Assembly: GCF_051487185.1 (NCBI RefSeq) | Contig: NZ_JAHVDK010000030.1 | Span: 1 to 64,000 of the forward strand | DNA from: Inquilinus limosus_F | GTDB lineage: Bacteria; Pseudomonadota; Alphaproteobacteria; DSM-16000; Inquilinaceae | Reading direction: 5' to 3' | DNA: 64,000 nucleotides | Shown here: piece by piece, positions 1-7,875 of the stretch | Numbering within the stretch: the stretch's first letter is position 1 | How the letters are laid out: the number at the start of each line of letters is the position of its first letter | Notes under the pieces: generated by a model | Told to the model about the DNA's origin: nothing | Database searches by the model: none | The model's input: only the letters and a program-made list of their open reading frames with translations | Position numbers and translations under genes: made by a program

Positions 1-431
1 ATCGACGCGTTGTTGATGAGGACGCCGTGGCCCTGTTCGCGGAAATGGGGCAGCGCTGCACGAGCGCCATGGATATACCCGAACAGATTCGTCTCGATCA
101 CGCGCCGATAGGCGTCCATCGGCGCCTCCTCGAAACGCGCGAAGAGCGTCACGGCGGCGTTGTTCACCCACACGTCGATCCGCCCGAAATTCTCGATGGC
201 CGCACGGGCGAGGGCCTGCACGGCCTGTGGATCCGTCACGTCGGTCGGCACCGCGATCGCCCGCGCGCCGAAATTGCGGCTTTCCTGGGCCGCCTCCTCC
301 AATGCCCGTTCCCGCCGCGCCGCCAGGACCAGGGCGGCGCCGCGCTTGGCGAAGGCATGTGCAGCGGCGCGGCCGATGCCGCTCGAGGCTCCGGTGATAA
401 CGACGACCGCATCCTGGAGTTTCCGTGCCAT
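1..431 (-). CDS. Short-chain dehydrogenase/reductase (partial, runs off the left edge)
   Basis: The protein reads leftward from an ATG at 429-431 and is cut by the window edge after 143 codons. The N-terminal Rossmann dinucleotide motif TGASSGIG is at residues 13-20, and the NNAAV segment, typical of classical SDRs, is near residues 90-94. The catalytic Tyr-x3-Lys would lie beyond the edge. SDRs of this kind use NAD(P)H to oxidise or reduce alcohols, ketones or sugars; the substrate cannot be inferred. A broken second copy of an SDR N-terminus lies just upstream on the same strand, so this locus may have had an SDR duplication. Confidence 0.85.
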   Translation of the reverse strand, partial: MARKLQDAVVVITGASSGIGRAAAHAFAKRGAALVLAARRERALEEAAQESRNFGARAIAVPTDVTDPQAVQALARAAIENFGRIDVWVNNAAVTLFARFEEAPMDAYRRVIETNLFGYIHGARAALPHFREQGHGVLINNAS

Positions 432-582
432 CGACCGCCCCGAGAACACCGTTTCCCGGCGTAAGTGCTGCCGGATGAAAGCTTGCAAAGGGTTCAATCG
501 GATCGTCGCGATCGAAGTTCCGCCTTCTGCGCCGGTCGTCAGGATCTTTTGGCCCGGCTCGTGGTAGCGGGCGTCGCCACCT

Positions 583-660
583 TCCCGGCGCGGCGAAGGC
601 CTGTGACGTCGCACGACCGGCACCGCTCGAAGCTCCCGTGATCACGACTATCTTCTTGCA
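583..660 (-). pseudogene. Remnant of an SDR N-terminus
   Basis: Reading leftward from 660, one frame encodes KKIVVITGASSGAGRAT followed by SQAFAAPG. This is an unmistakable SDR beta-1/glycine-motif/helix segment. Sequence resemblance stops after about 26 codons and no SDR body follows in any frame before the intact SDR at 431. There is an in-frame stop a few codons upstream (682-684) and no convincing start. I read it as a decayed or partly deleted paralogue of the neighbouring SDR gene. Confidence 0.6.
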
Positions 661-768
661 GAGCCCTGGTTCCAGACTCCTTCACGTCGGCCGGGCCGCC
701 GCATGGTACATGATGCCGTGGCCCATGAGTTCGCCATGGATGCCGCATATCCGAGGATCAGGCGCGAC

Positions 769-2439
769 ATGCCGTTTTCCAATGCCCCCGCCAGCCTTCT
801 CCGCGCCCTGTCCGAGCGCGGCTACGCCGAGCCGACCCCGGTCCAGGCCGCGGTGCTTCAGCCCGACAGCATGGACCGGGACCTGCTGGTCTCGGCGCAA
901 ACCGGCTCCGGCAAGACCGTCGCCTACGGCCTCGCGCTCGGCGCCACGCTGCTCGGCCTGCCATCGGCCGACGGCGCCGAGCGGTTCGGACCCGCCAAGG
1001 CTCCGGTCGCTCTGGCGATCGCCCCGACCCGCGAGCTCGCGCTCCAGGTCCAGCGTGAGCTCGACTGGCTCTACCAGCCCGCCGGCGCCCGCGTCCTCGC
1101 CTGCGTCGGCGGTATGGATGCGCGCCGCGAGCAGCGCCTGCTCGCGGCGGGATGCCATATCGTCGTTGGCACGCCCGGGCGCCTGCGCGACCATATCGAA
1201 CGCGGCCAGCTCGACCTCTCGGAACTGCGCGCCGTGGTGCTGGACGAGGCCGACGAAATGCTCGATCTCGGCTTCCGGGAGGATCTCGAGGCGATCCTCG
1301 ACACCGCGCCGGCGCAGCGCCGGACCCTGCTCTTCTCGGCGACCCTGCCGAAGGAGATCACCGCGCTCGCGCGGCGCTATCAGCATGACGCGCTGCGCAT
1401 CGCCATGTCGCCGCGGGACGAGCCGCATGGCGACATCGAATACCGGGCGATGCCGGTCGCGCCGCACGAGGCGGAGCGCGCGGTGGTCAACATCCTCCGC
1501 TTCTTCGAGGCGCGCGGCGCCATCGTGTTCTGCTCGACCCGGGAGGCGGTCCGCCGCCTCCAGGGCAATCTCCTCGAACGCGGCTTCGCCGTCGTGGCGC
1601 TTTCGGGCGAGCTCAGCCAGATCGAGCGCAATCGGGCGCTGCAGGCGCTGCGCGACGGCCGCGCCCGGGTCTGCGTTGCCACCGATGTCGCGGCGCGCGG
1701 GCTCGATCTTCCCGATCTCGGCCTTGTCATCCACGCCGAGCTACCGCACGACCGTCAGGTCCTCCTGCACCGCAGCGGCCGCACCGGCCGGGCCGGCCGC
1801 AAGGGGGTCTGCGTGGTGCTGGTGCCCTACAACCGCCGGCGCCAGGCCGAACGGCTGCTCGCCGCGGCGCAGATCGAGGCGGTCTGGTCGCCGCCGCCGG
1901 CAGCGGACGAGATCCGCGGCCGCGATCAGCAGCGCCTCGCCGGGGACATCGGCCCGACCGAGCCGGCGACGGAGGAGGATCTGGCCGGGGCCCGGGCGCT
2001 GCTGGCCGAGCACGGCGCGGAGAACCTCGCTCTGGCGCTGGTCCGCCTGCATCGCAGCCTTCTGCCCGCTCCTGAGGAGCTCACGCCGCAGCCCGAGCGC
2101 GTGCCGTCGGCCGAGCGCCGCCCGTCGCGCCAGGCGAAGGAGGGCGGCGACGGTTCGGCCTGGTTCCGGCTGAATGTGGGCCGCAGCAACAACGCGGATC
2201 CTCGCTGGCTGCTGCCCTTCCTGTGCCGGCGCGGCCATGTCACCAAGGCCGAGATCGGCCGGATCGAGATCGCCGAGCGGCAGACCCGGGTCGAGATCGC
2301 GCGCCACGCCGCCGGCCGCTTCGCCGCCTCGATCCGTCGGCCGGACACTCAGGACGACCATATCCGGATCGAGGAGGAGCGAGCCTTCCGCCCCGCGCCG
2401 AAAGGCAGGTCTCCCCGGCCGAAGCCGGCTAGGCACTGA
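769..2439 (+). CDS. deaD: DEAD-box ATP-dependent RNA helicase with DbpA-type RNA-binding domain
   Basis: This 556-residue protein has the full DEAD-box motif set: Q motif (FSNAP...PTPVQ, residues 3-26), Walker A AQTGSGKT (43-50), PTREL (86-90), TPGR (135-138), DEAD (159-162), SAT (190-192) and HRSGRTGR (334-341). A C-terminal segment, roughly residues 470-530 beginning WFRLNVGR, looks like the DbpA/CsdA RNA-binding domain that directs such helicases to structured rRNA. It probably remodels RNA during ribosome assembly or cold adaptation. An in-frame ATG at 703 would add 22 residues; I prefer 769 because homology begins there and a GAGG lies upstream. It precedes the RNase P/tRNA array on the same strand, but a gap of over 400 bases separates them. 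Confidence 0.92.
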   Translation: MPFSNAPASLLRALSERGYAEPTPVQAAVLQPDSMDRDLLVSAQTGSGKTVAYGLALGATLLGLPSADGAERFGPAKAPVALAIAPTRELALQVQRELDWLYQPAGARVLACVGGMDARREQRLLAAGCHIVVGTPGRLRDHIERGQLDLSELRAVVLDEADEMLDLGFREDLEAILDTAPAQRRTLLFSATLPKEITALARRYQHDALRIAMSPRDEPHGDIEYRAMPVAPHEAERAVVNILRFFEARGAIVFCSTREAVRRLQGNLLERGFAVVALSGELSQIERNRALQALRDGRARVCVATDVAARGLDLPDLGLVIHAELPHDRQVLLHRSGRTGRAGRKGVCVVLVPYNRRRQAERLLAAAQIEAVWSPPPAADEIRGRDQQRLAGDIGPTEPATEEDLAGARALLAEHGAENLALALVRLHRSLLPAPEELTPQPERVPSAERRPSRQAKEGGDGSAWFRLNVGRSNNADPRWLLPFLCRRGHVTKAEIGRIEIAERQTRVEIARHAAGRFAASIRRPDTQDDHIRIEEERAFRPAPKGRSPRPKPARH

Positions 2440-2881
2440 ACGGGCAGACCGCCGGGCAGCCCTCGCAGGCGGCAAGCTCGCCAGTATAGGAGTGATGAGA
2501 AGCTCCGGCCTCACTTCCCTTGACTGACCCCCAGCAGACCCCATATTGGACCTTGCAATCCTCGCACCGGAAAACTTTGACTCCCCTGCCCTCTTGACTG
2601 AAGGTGGGCAGCACCGACATGAGAGTGGCGAGGATGATCGCTCTCCTTGAAACGTGGGAAGTGATCACCATATTTGATGCCAGGCACCGATGCTTGAATC
2701 CGGCGCCGCCGCTTCTCAGACAGCGCAAAGATCTGCAATCCCGGCTCCAGCCAGGCGACGATCCTTGTCCGTGAAGCAAATGGTTCTTGCACAGGTGAAG
2801 AAGAAGGAGAAACGCGCTGCTCGGTGCGCGTCGTCGTTTTTCTTTCCTCTTGCCCGGGCTGGCATCCTGCCCGGGCATTGT
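2440..2881. other. Gene-poor stretch between helicase and tRNA array
   Basis: No gene can be supported here. A minus-strand open frame (about 2429-2668) contains a zinc-ribbon-like FRCEDC segment and a Cys-rich tail, but it has no recognisable family and its base composition looks non-coding. Just before the first tRNA there is an inverted repeat, TGCCCGGG at 2851-2858 and CCCGGGCA at 2870-2877, with an 11-nt loop. It could be a structured leader or protein site. I found no convincing promoter hexamers. Confidence 0.4.
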
Positions 2882-2959
<78 letters not shown>

Positions 2960-2974
2960 ATTGAACATCGTACA

Positions 2975-3255
2975 TCGGATTTCCGGACTGCCGCGCCACG
3001 CGCGAGGAAAGTCCGGGCTTCACCGGCACACCCCAGCAGGTAACGCCTGCCCGCCGCAAGGCGAGTCACGGCAACAGAGACGAGCCGTTCCGACCGGAAC
3101 GGGTGAAACGGGCGACAGGATGGGGGAAGCGACCGCAAGAAAGGCCCTGTGACCCGTGTCGGGGAGGGCCATGGTGGCGGGCAAGGAGACGGCTGGCGAC
3201 AGCGGTCCAAGAGGAATGGCAGTCCTAGACAGAACCCGGCTTACAGGAAATCCGA
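2975..3255 (+). ncRNA. rnpB: Compact class A RNase P RNA
   Basis: RNase P RNA trims the 5' leader from pre-tRNAs. The conserved 5' core GAGGAAAGTCCGGGCT is at 3004-3019, the P8 hairpin AGGTAACGCCT near 3039-3049, the ACAGAGA element near 3074-3080 and the 3' core GACAGAACCCGGCTTA at 3228-3243. Outer helices are perfect: P1 pairs 2975-2984 with 3246-3255, and P2 pairs 2985-2992 with 3218-3225. P3 is reduced to a tiny GCG/CGC hairpin and P12 to a short one. At about 281 nt it is well below the 350-430 nt typical of proteobacterial RNase P RNAs. It sits between tRNA-fMet and tRNA-Leu(CAG). It could be the only genomic copy or an accessory one. Confidence 0.88.
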
Positions 3256-3272
3256 TACCCGATCTCGATTCC

Positions 3273-3357
3273 GCGCCCGTGGCGGAACTGGCAGACGCGC
3301 ATGGTTCAGGTCCATGTGCCGCGAGGCGTGGGGGTTCGACTCCCTCCGGGCGCACCA
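3273..3357 (+). tRNA. tRNA-Leu (CAG)
   Basis: The 85-nt type II tRNA has acceptor GCGCCCG paired with CGGGCGC, a long variable arm, anticodon CAG at 3307-3309 and encoded CCA. It reads CUG, normally the commonest leucine codon in GC-rich genomes. Confidence 0.95.
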
Positions 3358-3365
3358 ACTGGAGT

Positions 3366-3440
3366 GCGGGCGTAGCTCAGTGGTAGAGTACGACCTTGCC
3401 AAGGTCGGGGTCGTGGGTTCGATCCCCATCGCCCGCTCCA
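3366..3440 (+). tRNA. tRNA-Gly (GCC)
   Basis: The 75-nt cloverleaf has acceptor GCGGGCG/CGCCCGC, anticodon GCC at 3398-3400 and encoded CCA. It begins 8 nt after the preceding tRNA. Confidence 0.95.
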
Positions 3441-3485
3441 TCGGTCGGAAAGCTCGAGCGCGAACCGGTTTGCGCGCGTGAGAGG

Positions 3486-3562
3486 CGGAGTGTGGCGCAG
3501 CCTGGCAGCGCACCTCGTTCGGGACGAGGGGGTCGCAGGTTCGAATCCTGCCACTCCGACCA
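3486..3562 (+). tRNA. tRNA-Pro (CGG)
   Basis: The 77-nt cloverleaf has acceptor CGGAGTG, anticodon CGG at 3520-3522 within the loop TTCGGGA, and encoded CCA. Confidence 0.95.
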
Positions 3563-3577
3563 GCGCGAAACCATCAC

Positions 3578-3671
3578 GGAGGGGTGGCGGAGTCCGGCTG
3601 AACGCGCCCGCCTCGAAAGCGGGAAGGCCCGGCAAAGGGCCTCGGGGGTTCGAATCCCTCCCCCTCCGCCA
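3578..3671 (+). tRNA. tRNA-Ser (CGA)
   Basis: The 94-nt type II tRNA has acceptor GGAGGGG, anticodon CGA at 3614-3616, a long variable arm and encoded CCA. Its last six bases are also the first six of a 36-nt hairpin repeat that recurs 1.4 kb downstream. Confidence 0.95.
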
Positions 3672-3701
3672 CCCTCCGCCTTCGGCTTCGGGTGGCAAGC
3701 C
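3666..3701 (+). repeat. 36-nt hairpin repeat, copy 1
   Basis: This copy matches the one at 5112-5147 at 34 of 36 positions. It folds as GCCACCC/GGGTGGC around an inner GCC-TTC-GGC turn. It overlaps the 3' end of tRNA-Ser(CGA). It may be a REP-like or terminator-like hairpin, or less likely an attachment-site duplication. Confidence 0.6.
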
Positions 3702-3707
3702 ACGCGG

Positions 3708-3781
3708 TCGGGGCTCGTCTAACGGCAGGACGCCTGGCTTTGGCCCAGGTGATCGAGGTTCGAATCCTCGGCCCCGAGCCA
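3708..3781 (+). tRNA. tRNA-Gln (TTG)
   Basis: The 74-nt cloverleaf has acceptor TCGGGGC/GCCCCGA, anticodon TTG at 3740-3742 and encoded CCA. Confidence 0.93.
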
Positions 3782-3804
3782 AAGCGTCTTCTCGAAGTGA
3801 CATT

Positions 3805-3890
3805 GGAGGGGTGGCCGAGCGGTTAAAGGCAGCAGTCTGTAAAACTGCCCTCACCTGAGTTCGTAGGTTCGAATCCTACCCCCTCCACCA
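3805..3890 (+). tRNA. tRNA-Tyr (GTA)
   Basis: The 86-nt type II tRNA has acceptor GGAGGGG, anticodon GTA at 3839-3841, the long variable arm of bacterial tRNA-Tyr and encoded CCA. Confidence 0.95.
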
Positions 3891-3908
3891 TCGTCATCCA
3901 GCTCCCTT

Positions 3909-3995
3909 GCGACCGTGGCGGAACCGGTAGACGCGCAGCGTTGAGGGCGCTGTGGGCGAGAGCTCGTGGGAGTTCGACTCTCCCCGGTCGCACCA
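3909..3995 (+). tRNA. tRNA-Leu (GAG)
   Basis: The 87-nt type II tRNA has acceptor GCGACCG, anticodon GAG at 3943-3945 and encoded CCA. It reads CUC and CUU. Confidence 0.95.
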
Positions 3996-4007
3996 ACGCT
4001 AGGCTCT

Positions 4008-4091
4008 GCGGCCGTGGCGGAATTGGCAGACGCACCGCACTCAAAATGCGGCGCCCATGGCGTGCCGGTTCGAGTCCGGCCGGCCGCACCA
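4008..4091 (+). tRNA. tRNA-Leu (CAA)
   Basis: The 84-nt type II tRNA has acceptor GCGGCCG, anticodon CAA at 4042-4044 and encoded CCA. It reads UUG and is the third leucine tRNA in the array. Confidence 0.95.
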
Positions 4092-4115
4092 GATCTAGCG
4101 ATACATTCACGTCAA

Positions 4116-4189
4116 GGCGCTGTGGGAGAACGGCTATCCAGCGGACTGCAACTCCGCCTATGCCGGTTCGAGTCCGGCCGGCGCCTCCA
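4116..4189 (+). tRNA. tRNA-Cys (GCA)
   Basis: The 74-nt cloverleaf has acceptor GGCGCTG, anticodon GCA at 4148-4150, discriminator U73 as expected for tRNA-Cys, and encoded CCA. The next tRNA starts 2 nt later. Confidence 0.94.
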
Positions 4190-4190
4190 T

Positions 4191-4285
4191 GGAAGGGTGG
4201 CCGAGCGGCTGAAGGCGGCGGTTTGCTAAACCGCTATAGGGGCCGAAAGCCCCTATCGAGGGTTCGAATCCCTCCCCTTCCGCCA
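4191..4285 (+). tRNA. tRNA-Ser (GCT)
   Basis: The 95-nt type II tRNA has acceptor GGAAGGG, anticodon GCT at 4225-4227, a long variable arm and encoded CCA. It is the last gene of the array. No clear U-tract terminator follows in the next 85 bases. Confidence 0.95.
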
Positions 4286-4371
4286 TAAACCGCCGGTTCT
4301 ACGCTATAGCGCGATATACGACCCCAAAGCGATCTGACCCGTCGGCGCAGTCCGTCGGACGAGTCGCGCGA

Positions 4372-4902
4372 TTAAGCAGGAACGTACGTCAGCCTAACCG
4401 TGTCCTCGCCAACGAGATCGGTGGAAACAAGGCGGAGCGGCGGCCGTGGGCCGGCAAAGAATGGCTTGCCGCGACCAAGCACGATAGGGTGGAAGTAGAG
4501 TCGATACTCATCGATAAGACCAAGGTCAGCTAAGCTTCGTGCTAGGTCTGGTCCGGAAACTGCAATCTCCCCAACGAGCCGAGCCTTCAGGCTTCGTATC
4601 ACCGCCTCGACGTCATCCTCGACAAGAGTCGCGTTGGGGCCGACCGACTTCAATGAGCGCGACACGACCCACTTCGGTTGGCGCCGCCACGCCGCCGCGA
4701 ACTCGTGTTGCTCCGCACTCCACTCAGGACGGTCTTCGTCCCAATAACGCATGACCTCGTACATGCGCCGACCATACACACTGCCGGTCAGGTCGCGCAC
4801 GTGCTCTATCCAGTGGCGAAAGAGCGCGGGGCCTGTCTGGATTTCCATGTGGTCGACGTAGCCGTCCAGAGATAGGTTCATTCCAAAGACAAGCTTCGCC
4901 AT
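4372..4902 (-). CDS. Dihydrofolate reductase-family protein (RibD C-terminal fold)
   Basis: The 176-residue protein begins MAKLVFGMNLSLDGYVD, the first strand typical of the YyaP/YwjB-type RibD C-terminal fold. It continues with a GRRMYEVM segment, an AVSGPDLARSL helix and the late PIVLGRGKPFF stretch common to this family. Such proteins resemble NADPH-dependent DHFR and deaminase-reductases, but most have no proven substrate. It faces the tRNA array and has no operon partner. The local composition is a little more AT-rich than the surrounding genes. Confidence 0.85.
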   Translation of the reverse strand: MAKLVFGMNLSLDGYVDHMEIQTGPALFRHWIEHVRDLTGSVYGRRMYEVMRYWDEDRPEWSAEQHEFAAAWRRQPKWVVSRSLKSVGPNATLVEDDVEAVIRSLKARLVGEIAVSGPDLARSLADLGLIDEYRLYFHPIVLGRGKPFFAGPRPPLRLVSTDLVGEDTVRLTYVPA

Positions 4903-5111
4903 GCTACTAAATCTCCACCCCGAGATCTTCAGAATAGCTCAAATCGCCGTTTCGCTGAAGTGAGGTTGGCCGCAAACTGCGCGTCGCGTTGTCGGTTTGA
5001 CGAACAGCCAGATGCCCGCTTGCCATCCAGTATTGCCGTTCGCTCGTAGGTATATCCAGGAGTGATGGAGGGCTATGGCGTAGGTATAGTTCTCATCGCT
5101 ATCCCGTAGGC

Positions 5112-5147
5112 CCGCCACCCTGCGCCTTCGGCTTCGGGTGGCAGGCC
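5112..5147 (+). repeat. 36-nt hairpin repeat, copy 2
   Basis: Second copy of the GCCACCC/GGGTGGC hairpin repeat, differing from copy 1 at two positions. It abuts the stop codon of the small minus-strand gene that ends at 5148, so here it could terminate that transcript. Confidence 0.6.
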
Positions 5148-5360
5148 CTATCTCGGTCTGATCGCCCTCTCGCACGCCTCCTTCGCTGCGCGGATCACAT
5201 CGCCGTAGTCTTGTCCCGGCCCCGGTCCATTCTCCCAGGTGATCTGCACCACGCCGGCCCGGTCCACCTCGAACCGCCCTTTGTACGCGCCGCATGAAAG
5301 CGTCCCGCTGTTGCCGGCGAATTCGACAGTCCAATCAATCGGGGTACGGCACGTGGTCAT
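5148..5360 (-). CDS. Small hypothetical protein
   Basis: This 70-residue protein starts at an ATG preceded by a GAGAGG ribosome site. It begins MTTCRTPIDWTVEF and has a DRAGVVQITWENG stretch and a C-terminal helix rich in Ala, Glu and Arg. It has no membrane segment and I do not recognise a family. Longer upstream starts exist in the same frame but lack a ribosome site. The 3' hairpin repeat sits directly after its stop. Confidence 0.5.
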   Translation of the reverse strand: MTTCRTPIDWTVEFAGNSGTLSCGAYKGRFEVDRAGVVQITWENGPGPGQDYGDVIRAAKEACERAIRPR

Positions 5361-5532
5361 GTCATGCCTCTCGCATTCGGCCGCTGCAGCTCGACGGGCC
5401 TTTCCGCCGAAGCAACGGCGGCTGCCGCCCAGGAGTTTCCCCTGAGCGCCTGTTCTCCGCCGCCCCTGCCCCATTCCGTTGAAACCATCCTCGGGCCGCC
5501 CGAGTTGACCTGCCGGGGGTCAGGCCTCGCAG

Positions 5533-6405
5533 ATGATGTGCCCGCCGGAGCTTCAGGAGCGAGACTCGAACCGTTCGAACCGTGACCAGGTCCGGTTCCG
5601 CAGCGCGGCGGTGGACGTGAACGGCCTGTCGGTTCACATGATGGTGTCGGATCGCGAGCTTCCGCCCGAGGCGCCGCTTCTGGTTCTGGTGCATGGGCTC
5701 GGGCTGTCGCATCGCTACATGATGCCCGTGGCCAGCGAGCTCGCCATGGATTGCCGCGTCTACGTTCCGGACCTGCCGGGGTTCGGAAACAGCGGCCACC
5801 CCGAGCAGGTTCTGGACATGATGGGCCTGGGCGACGCCCTGGCCGATTGGATGCGCACGGTCGGGCTCGCCCGGGCAGCCATCCTCGGCAATTCGCAGGC
5901 ATGCCAGGTCATCGGCCATCTGGCTGTCCGCCACCCCGACCTCGTCGGCCGGGCTATCCTGCAGGGTCCGACGACGCCGCCGGAGGAGCGGTCGTGGTTC
6001 TGGCAGTTCGTCCGCTGGCGTCAGAACGGAAAATACAATCCGAAGTCGCTGGACCCGATCTGCTGGGATGACTACCGGAGATGTGGCTTTCTCCGGGTAT
6101 TGCGGACCTTCCAGCATTCGCTGAACGATCATCTCGAGGATCAGGCGCCGCACATCCGGGCGCCGACGCTGGTCGTGCGCGGGGAGTGCGACCCGATCTG
6201 CCGATCGGGCTGGACCCGGCAATTGGTGGATCTCCTGCCGGACGGGCACTTCGTCGAGATCCCGCGCGTCGCCCACACTCTGGTGTATACCGCCCCCCGG
6301 GAGTTGGCGGACGTCACCCGTTCATTCATCCCCGAGCATACGGGTCTGCTGAGGTGGCCGGCCGGTCAGGAACCGTCCCCGGGCCTGCGCTATTGGTCGC
6401 GGTAA
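5533..6405 (+). CDS. Alpha/beta hydrolase
   Basis: This 290-residue alpha/beta-hydrolase fold protein has an oxyanion-side HGLGLSH loop near residues 54-60, the nucleophile elbow GNSQAC with Ser121, a downstream acid candidate in RGECDPI and a catalytic His candidate in RVAHTLVY. The elbow lacks the usual second glycine of GxSxG, as in several C-C bond hydrolases. Its stop codon overlaps the start of the next gene (TAATG), so it is translationally coupled to a flavin disulfide oxidoreductase. The substrate is unknown. The start is uncertain: ATG at 5533 or 5536, with a weak ribosome site. Confidence 0.8.
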   Translation: MMCPPELQERDSNRSNRDQVRFRSAAVDVNGLSVHMMVSDRELPPEAPLLVLVHGLGLSHRYMMPVASELAMDCRVYVPDLPGFGNSGHPEQVLDMMGLGDALADWMRTVGLARAAILGNSQACQVIGHLAVRHPDLVGRAILQGPTTPPEERSWFWQFVRWRQNGKYNPKSLDPICWDDYRRCGFLRVLRTFQHSLNDHLEDQAPHIRAPTLVVRGECDPICRSGWTRQLVDLLPDGHFVEIPRVAHTLVYTAPRELADVTRSFIPEHTGLLRWPAGQEPSPGLRYWSR

Positions 6406-7763
6406 TGGTCGAGCGATACCATCTCACCTACGACCTCGTGGTCATCGGCACCGGCGTTGCGGCGACGACCGTGGCGACGGCCTGCCGCGCCGCCGGCTGG
6501 CGGGTCGCCGTGATCGATCATCGCCCGTTCGGCGGCACCTGCGCGCTCAGGGGGTGCGATCCGAAGAAGATGCTGGTGAGCGGCGCCGAGACCTTCGACC
6601 GGGCGCGGCGCATGCACGGCAACGGCGTCGCGGGAGATCTGCGCATCGGCTGGCCCGAGCTGGTCGCCTTCAAGCGGAGCTTCACCGATCCCGTTCCCGC
6701 AAGTCGCGAGCAGCAATATGTCGATGCCGGGATCGACGCCTTCCACGGCCTTGCCCGGTTTACCGGCCGGAACAAGCTGGAGGTCGACGGCAACGATCTC
6801 GAATCCCGGCACGTTCTGATCGCTGCCGGCGCCGAGCCGGTGCGGCTCGGCATTCCGGGCGAGGAGCACCTCGTGACCCATGAGGCGTTCATGACGCTCG
6901 ACGAGCTGCCGCCGCGCATCCTGCTGGTCGGGGGCGGCTATATCGCCGCGGAGTTCTCGCACATCGCGGCCCGGGCCGGCGCGCGGGTGACGGTCCTGCA
7001 GCGGGGCGACCGCATGCTGAAGCGCTTCGATCCGGACCTGGTCGCCTGGCTGATGCAGAAGTTCCGGGACATCGGCATCGACGTGCATACGAACACGGCG
7101 GTCGAGGCCATCGAGAGGACCGAGACGGGCTTCTCGATCCTGACCCGGTCGCAAGGCGCGACCGAGCGCTTCCAGGCCGACCTCGTGGTCCATGCCGCCG
7201 GACGGGCGCCGGCGATCGATGCGCTCGATCTCGCCGCCACCGGGGTGGAGACGCAGGACGGCCGGATCCGGCTCGACGACCATCTGCGCAGCGTCTCGAA
7301 CCCCACGATCTATGCGGCGGGCGATGCCGCCAATGTGGGGCCGCCGCTGACCCCGGTGTCGAGCCACGACGCCGAGGTCGTCGCCGCCAACCTGCTGGAG
7401 GGCAATCGGCGGAAGCCGGATTATCGCGGCGTGCCCAGCGTGGCCTTCACCGTTCCGCCGATCGCCGCGGTGGGGCTGAGCGAGGCCGAGGCCCGCGAGC
7501 GCGGATTGGCGTTCCGGGTGCAATGCCGGAAGACCTCCGACTGGTTCACCGCGCGGCAAGCCGCCGAGCCGGTGTCGGGATTCAAGGTGCTGGTGGAGGA
7601 GAAAACCGGCCGGATCCTCGGCGCCCATCTGCTCGGCCCCCACGCCGAGGAGATGATCAACCTGTTCGCCCTGGCGATCCGTCACGACCTCACGGCGGGG
7701 CAGATGAAATCCACCATGTTCGCCTATCCGACCGGCGCCTCCGACATCGCCTACATGCTCTGA
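6405..7763 (+). CDS. FAD-dependent pyridine nucleotide-disulfide oxidoreductase
   Basis: This 452-residue flavoprotein is of the glutathione reductase/mercuric reductase fold. It has an N-terminal FAD motif (VVIGTGVAATTVA, residues 12-24), the redox Cys pair in GGTCALRGC (Cys46 and Cys51), a central NAD(P) motif LVGGGYIAAEF and the second FAD motif IYAAGDAAN. The dimerisation domain is present, but its C-terminal signature reads YPTGASDIAYML rather than the HPT..E catalytic dyad of glutathione or lipoamide reductases. It therefore probably does not reduce a classical disulfide substrate. It is translationally coupled to the upstream hydrolase. Confidence 0.87.
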   Translation: MVERYHLTYDLVVIGTGVAATTVATACRAAGWRVAVIDHRPFGGTCALRGCDPKKMLVSGAETFDRARRMHGNGVAGDLRIGWPELVAFKRSFTDPVPASREQQYVDAGIDAFHGLARFTGRNKLEVDGNDLESRHVLIAAGAEPVRLGIPGEEHLVTHEAFMTLDELPPRILLVGGGYIAAEFSHIAARAGARVTVLQRGDRMLKRFDPDLVAWLMQKFRDIGIDVHTNTAVEAIERTETGFSILTRSQGATERFQADLVVHAAGRAPAIDALDLAATGVETQDGRIRLDDHLRSVSNPTIYAAGDAANVGPPLTPVSSHDAEVVAANLLEGNRRKPDYRGVPSVAFTVPPIAAVGLSEAEARERGLAFRVQCRKTSDWFTARQAAEPVSGFKVLVEEKTGRILGAHLLGPHAEEMINLFALAIRHDLTAGQMKSTMFAYPTGASDIAYML

Positions 7764-7875
7764 CCGGCAACTCTCACCGCGCCTGCTGGAACCGAGGGCC
7801 GCGGCCGCATGTTCGCTGGTCGGACGGCCGCACGACCGGCCGGCATCTCGATGAGCCTCCCCATGAACGTCTTAA

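Noticed and set aside
2429..2668. Minus-strand Cys-rich frame with FRCEDC, as a small zinc-ribbon gene
   Set aside because: The CxxC resemblance is short, no family fits, a second overlapping frame looks equally plausible, and the composition is not that of the neighbouring genes.
4939..5110. Minus-strand frame ending in a WIYLRANGNTGWQ-type segment
   Set aside because: No start with a ribosome site outside the overlapping small gene and no recognisable family; too weak to call a gene or a remnant.
5533..6405. Alpha/beta hydrolase as the amidohydrolase that ends B6 pathway I
   Set aside because: Its sequence around the nucleophile (GNSQAC rather than GHSLGA) and its cap region do not resemble the M. 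loti enzyme, and it lies outside the B6 island.
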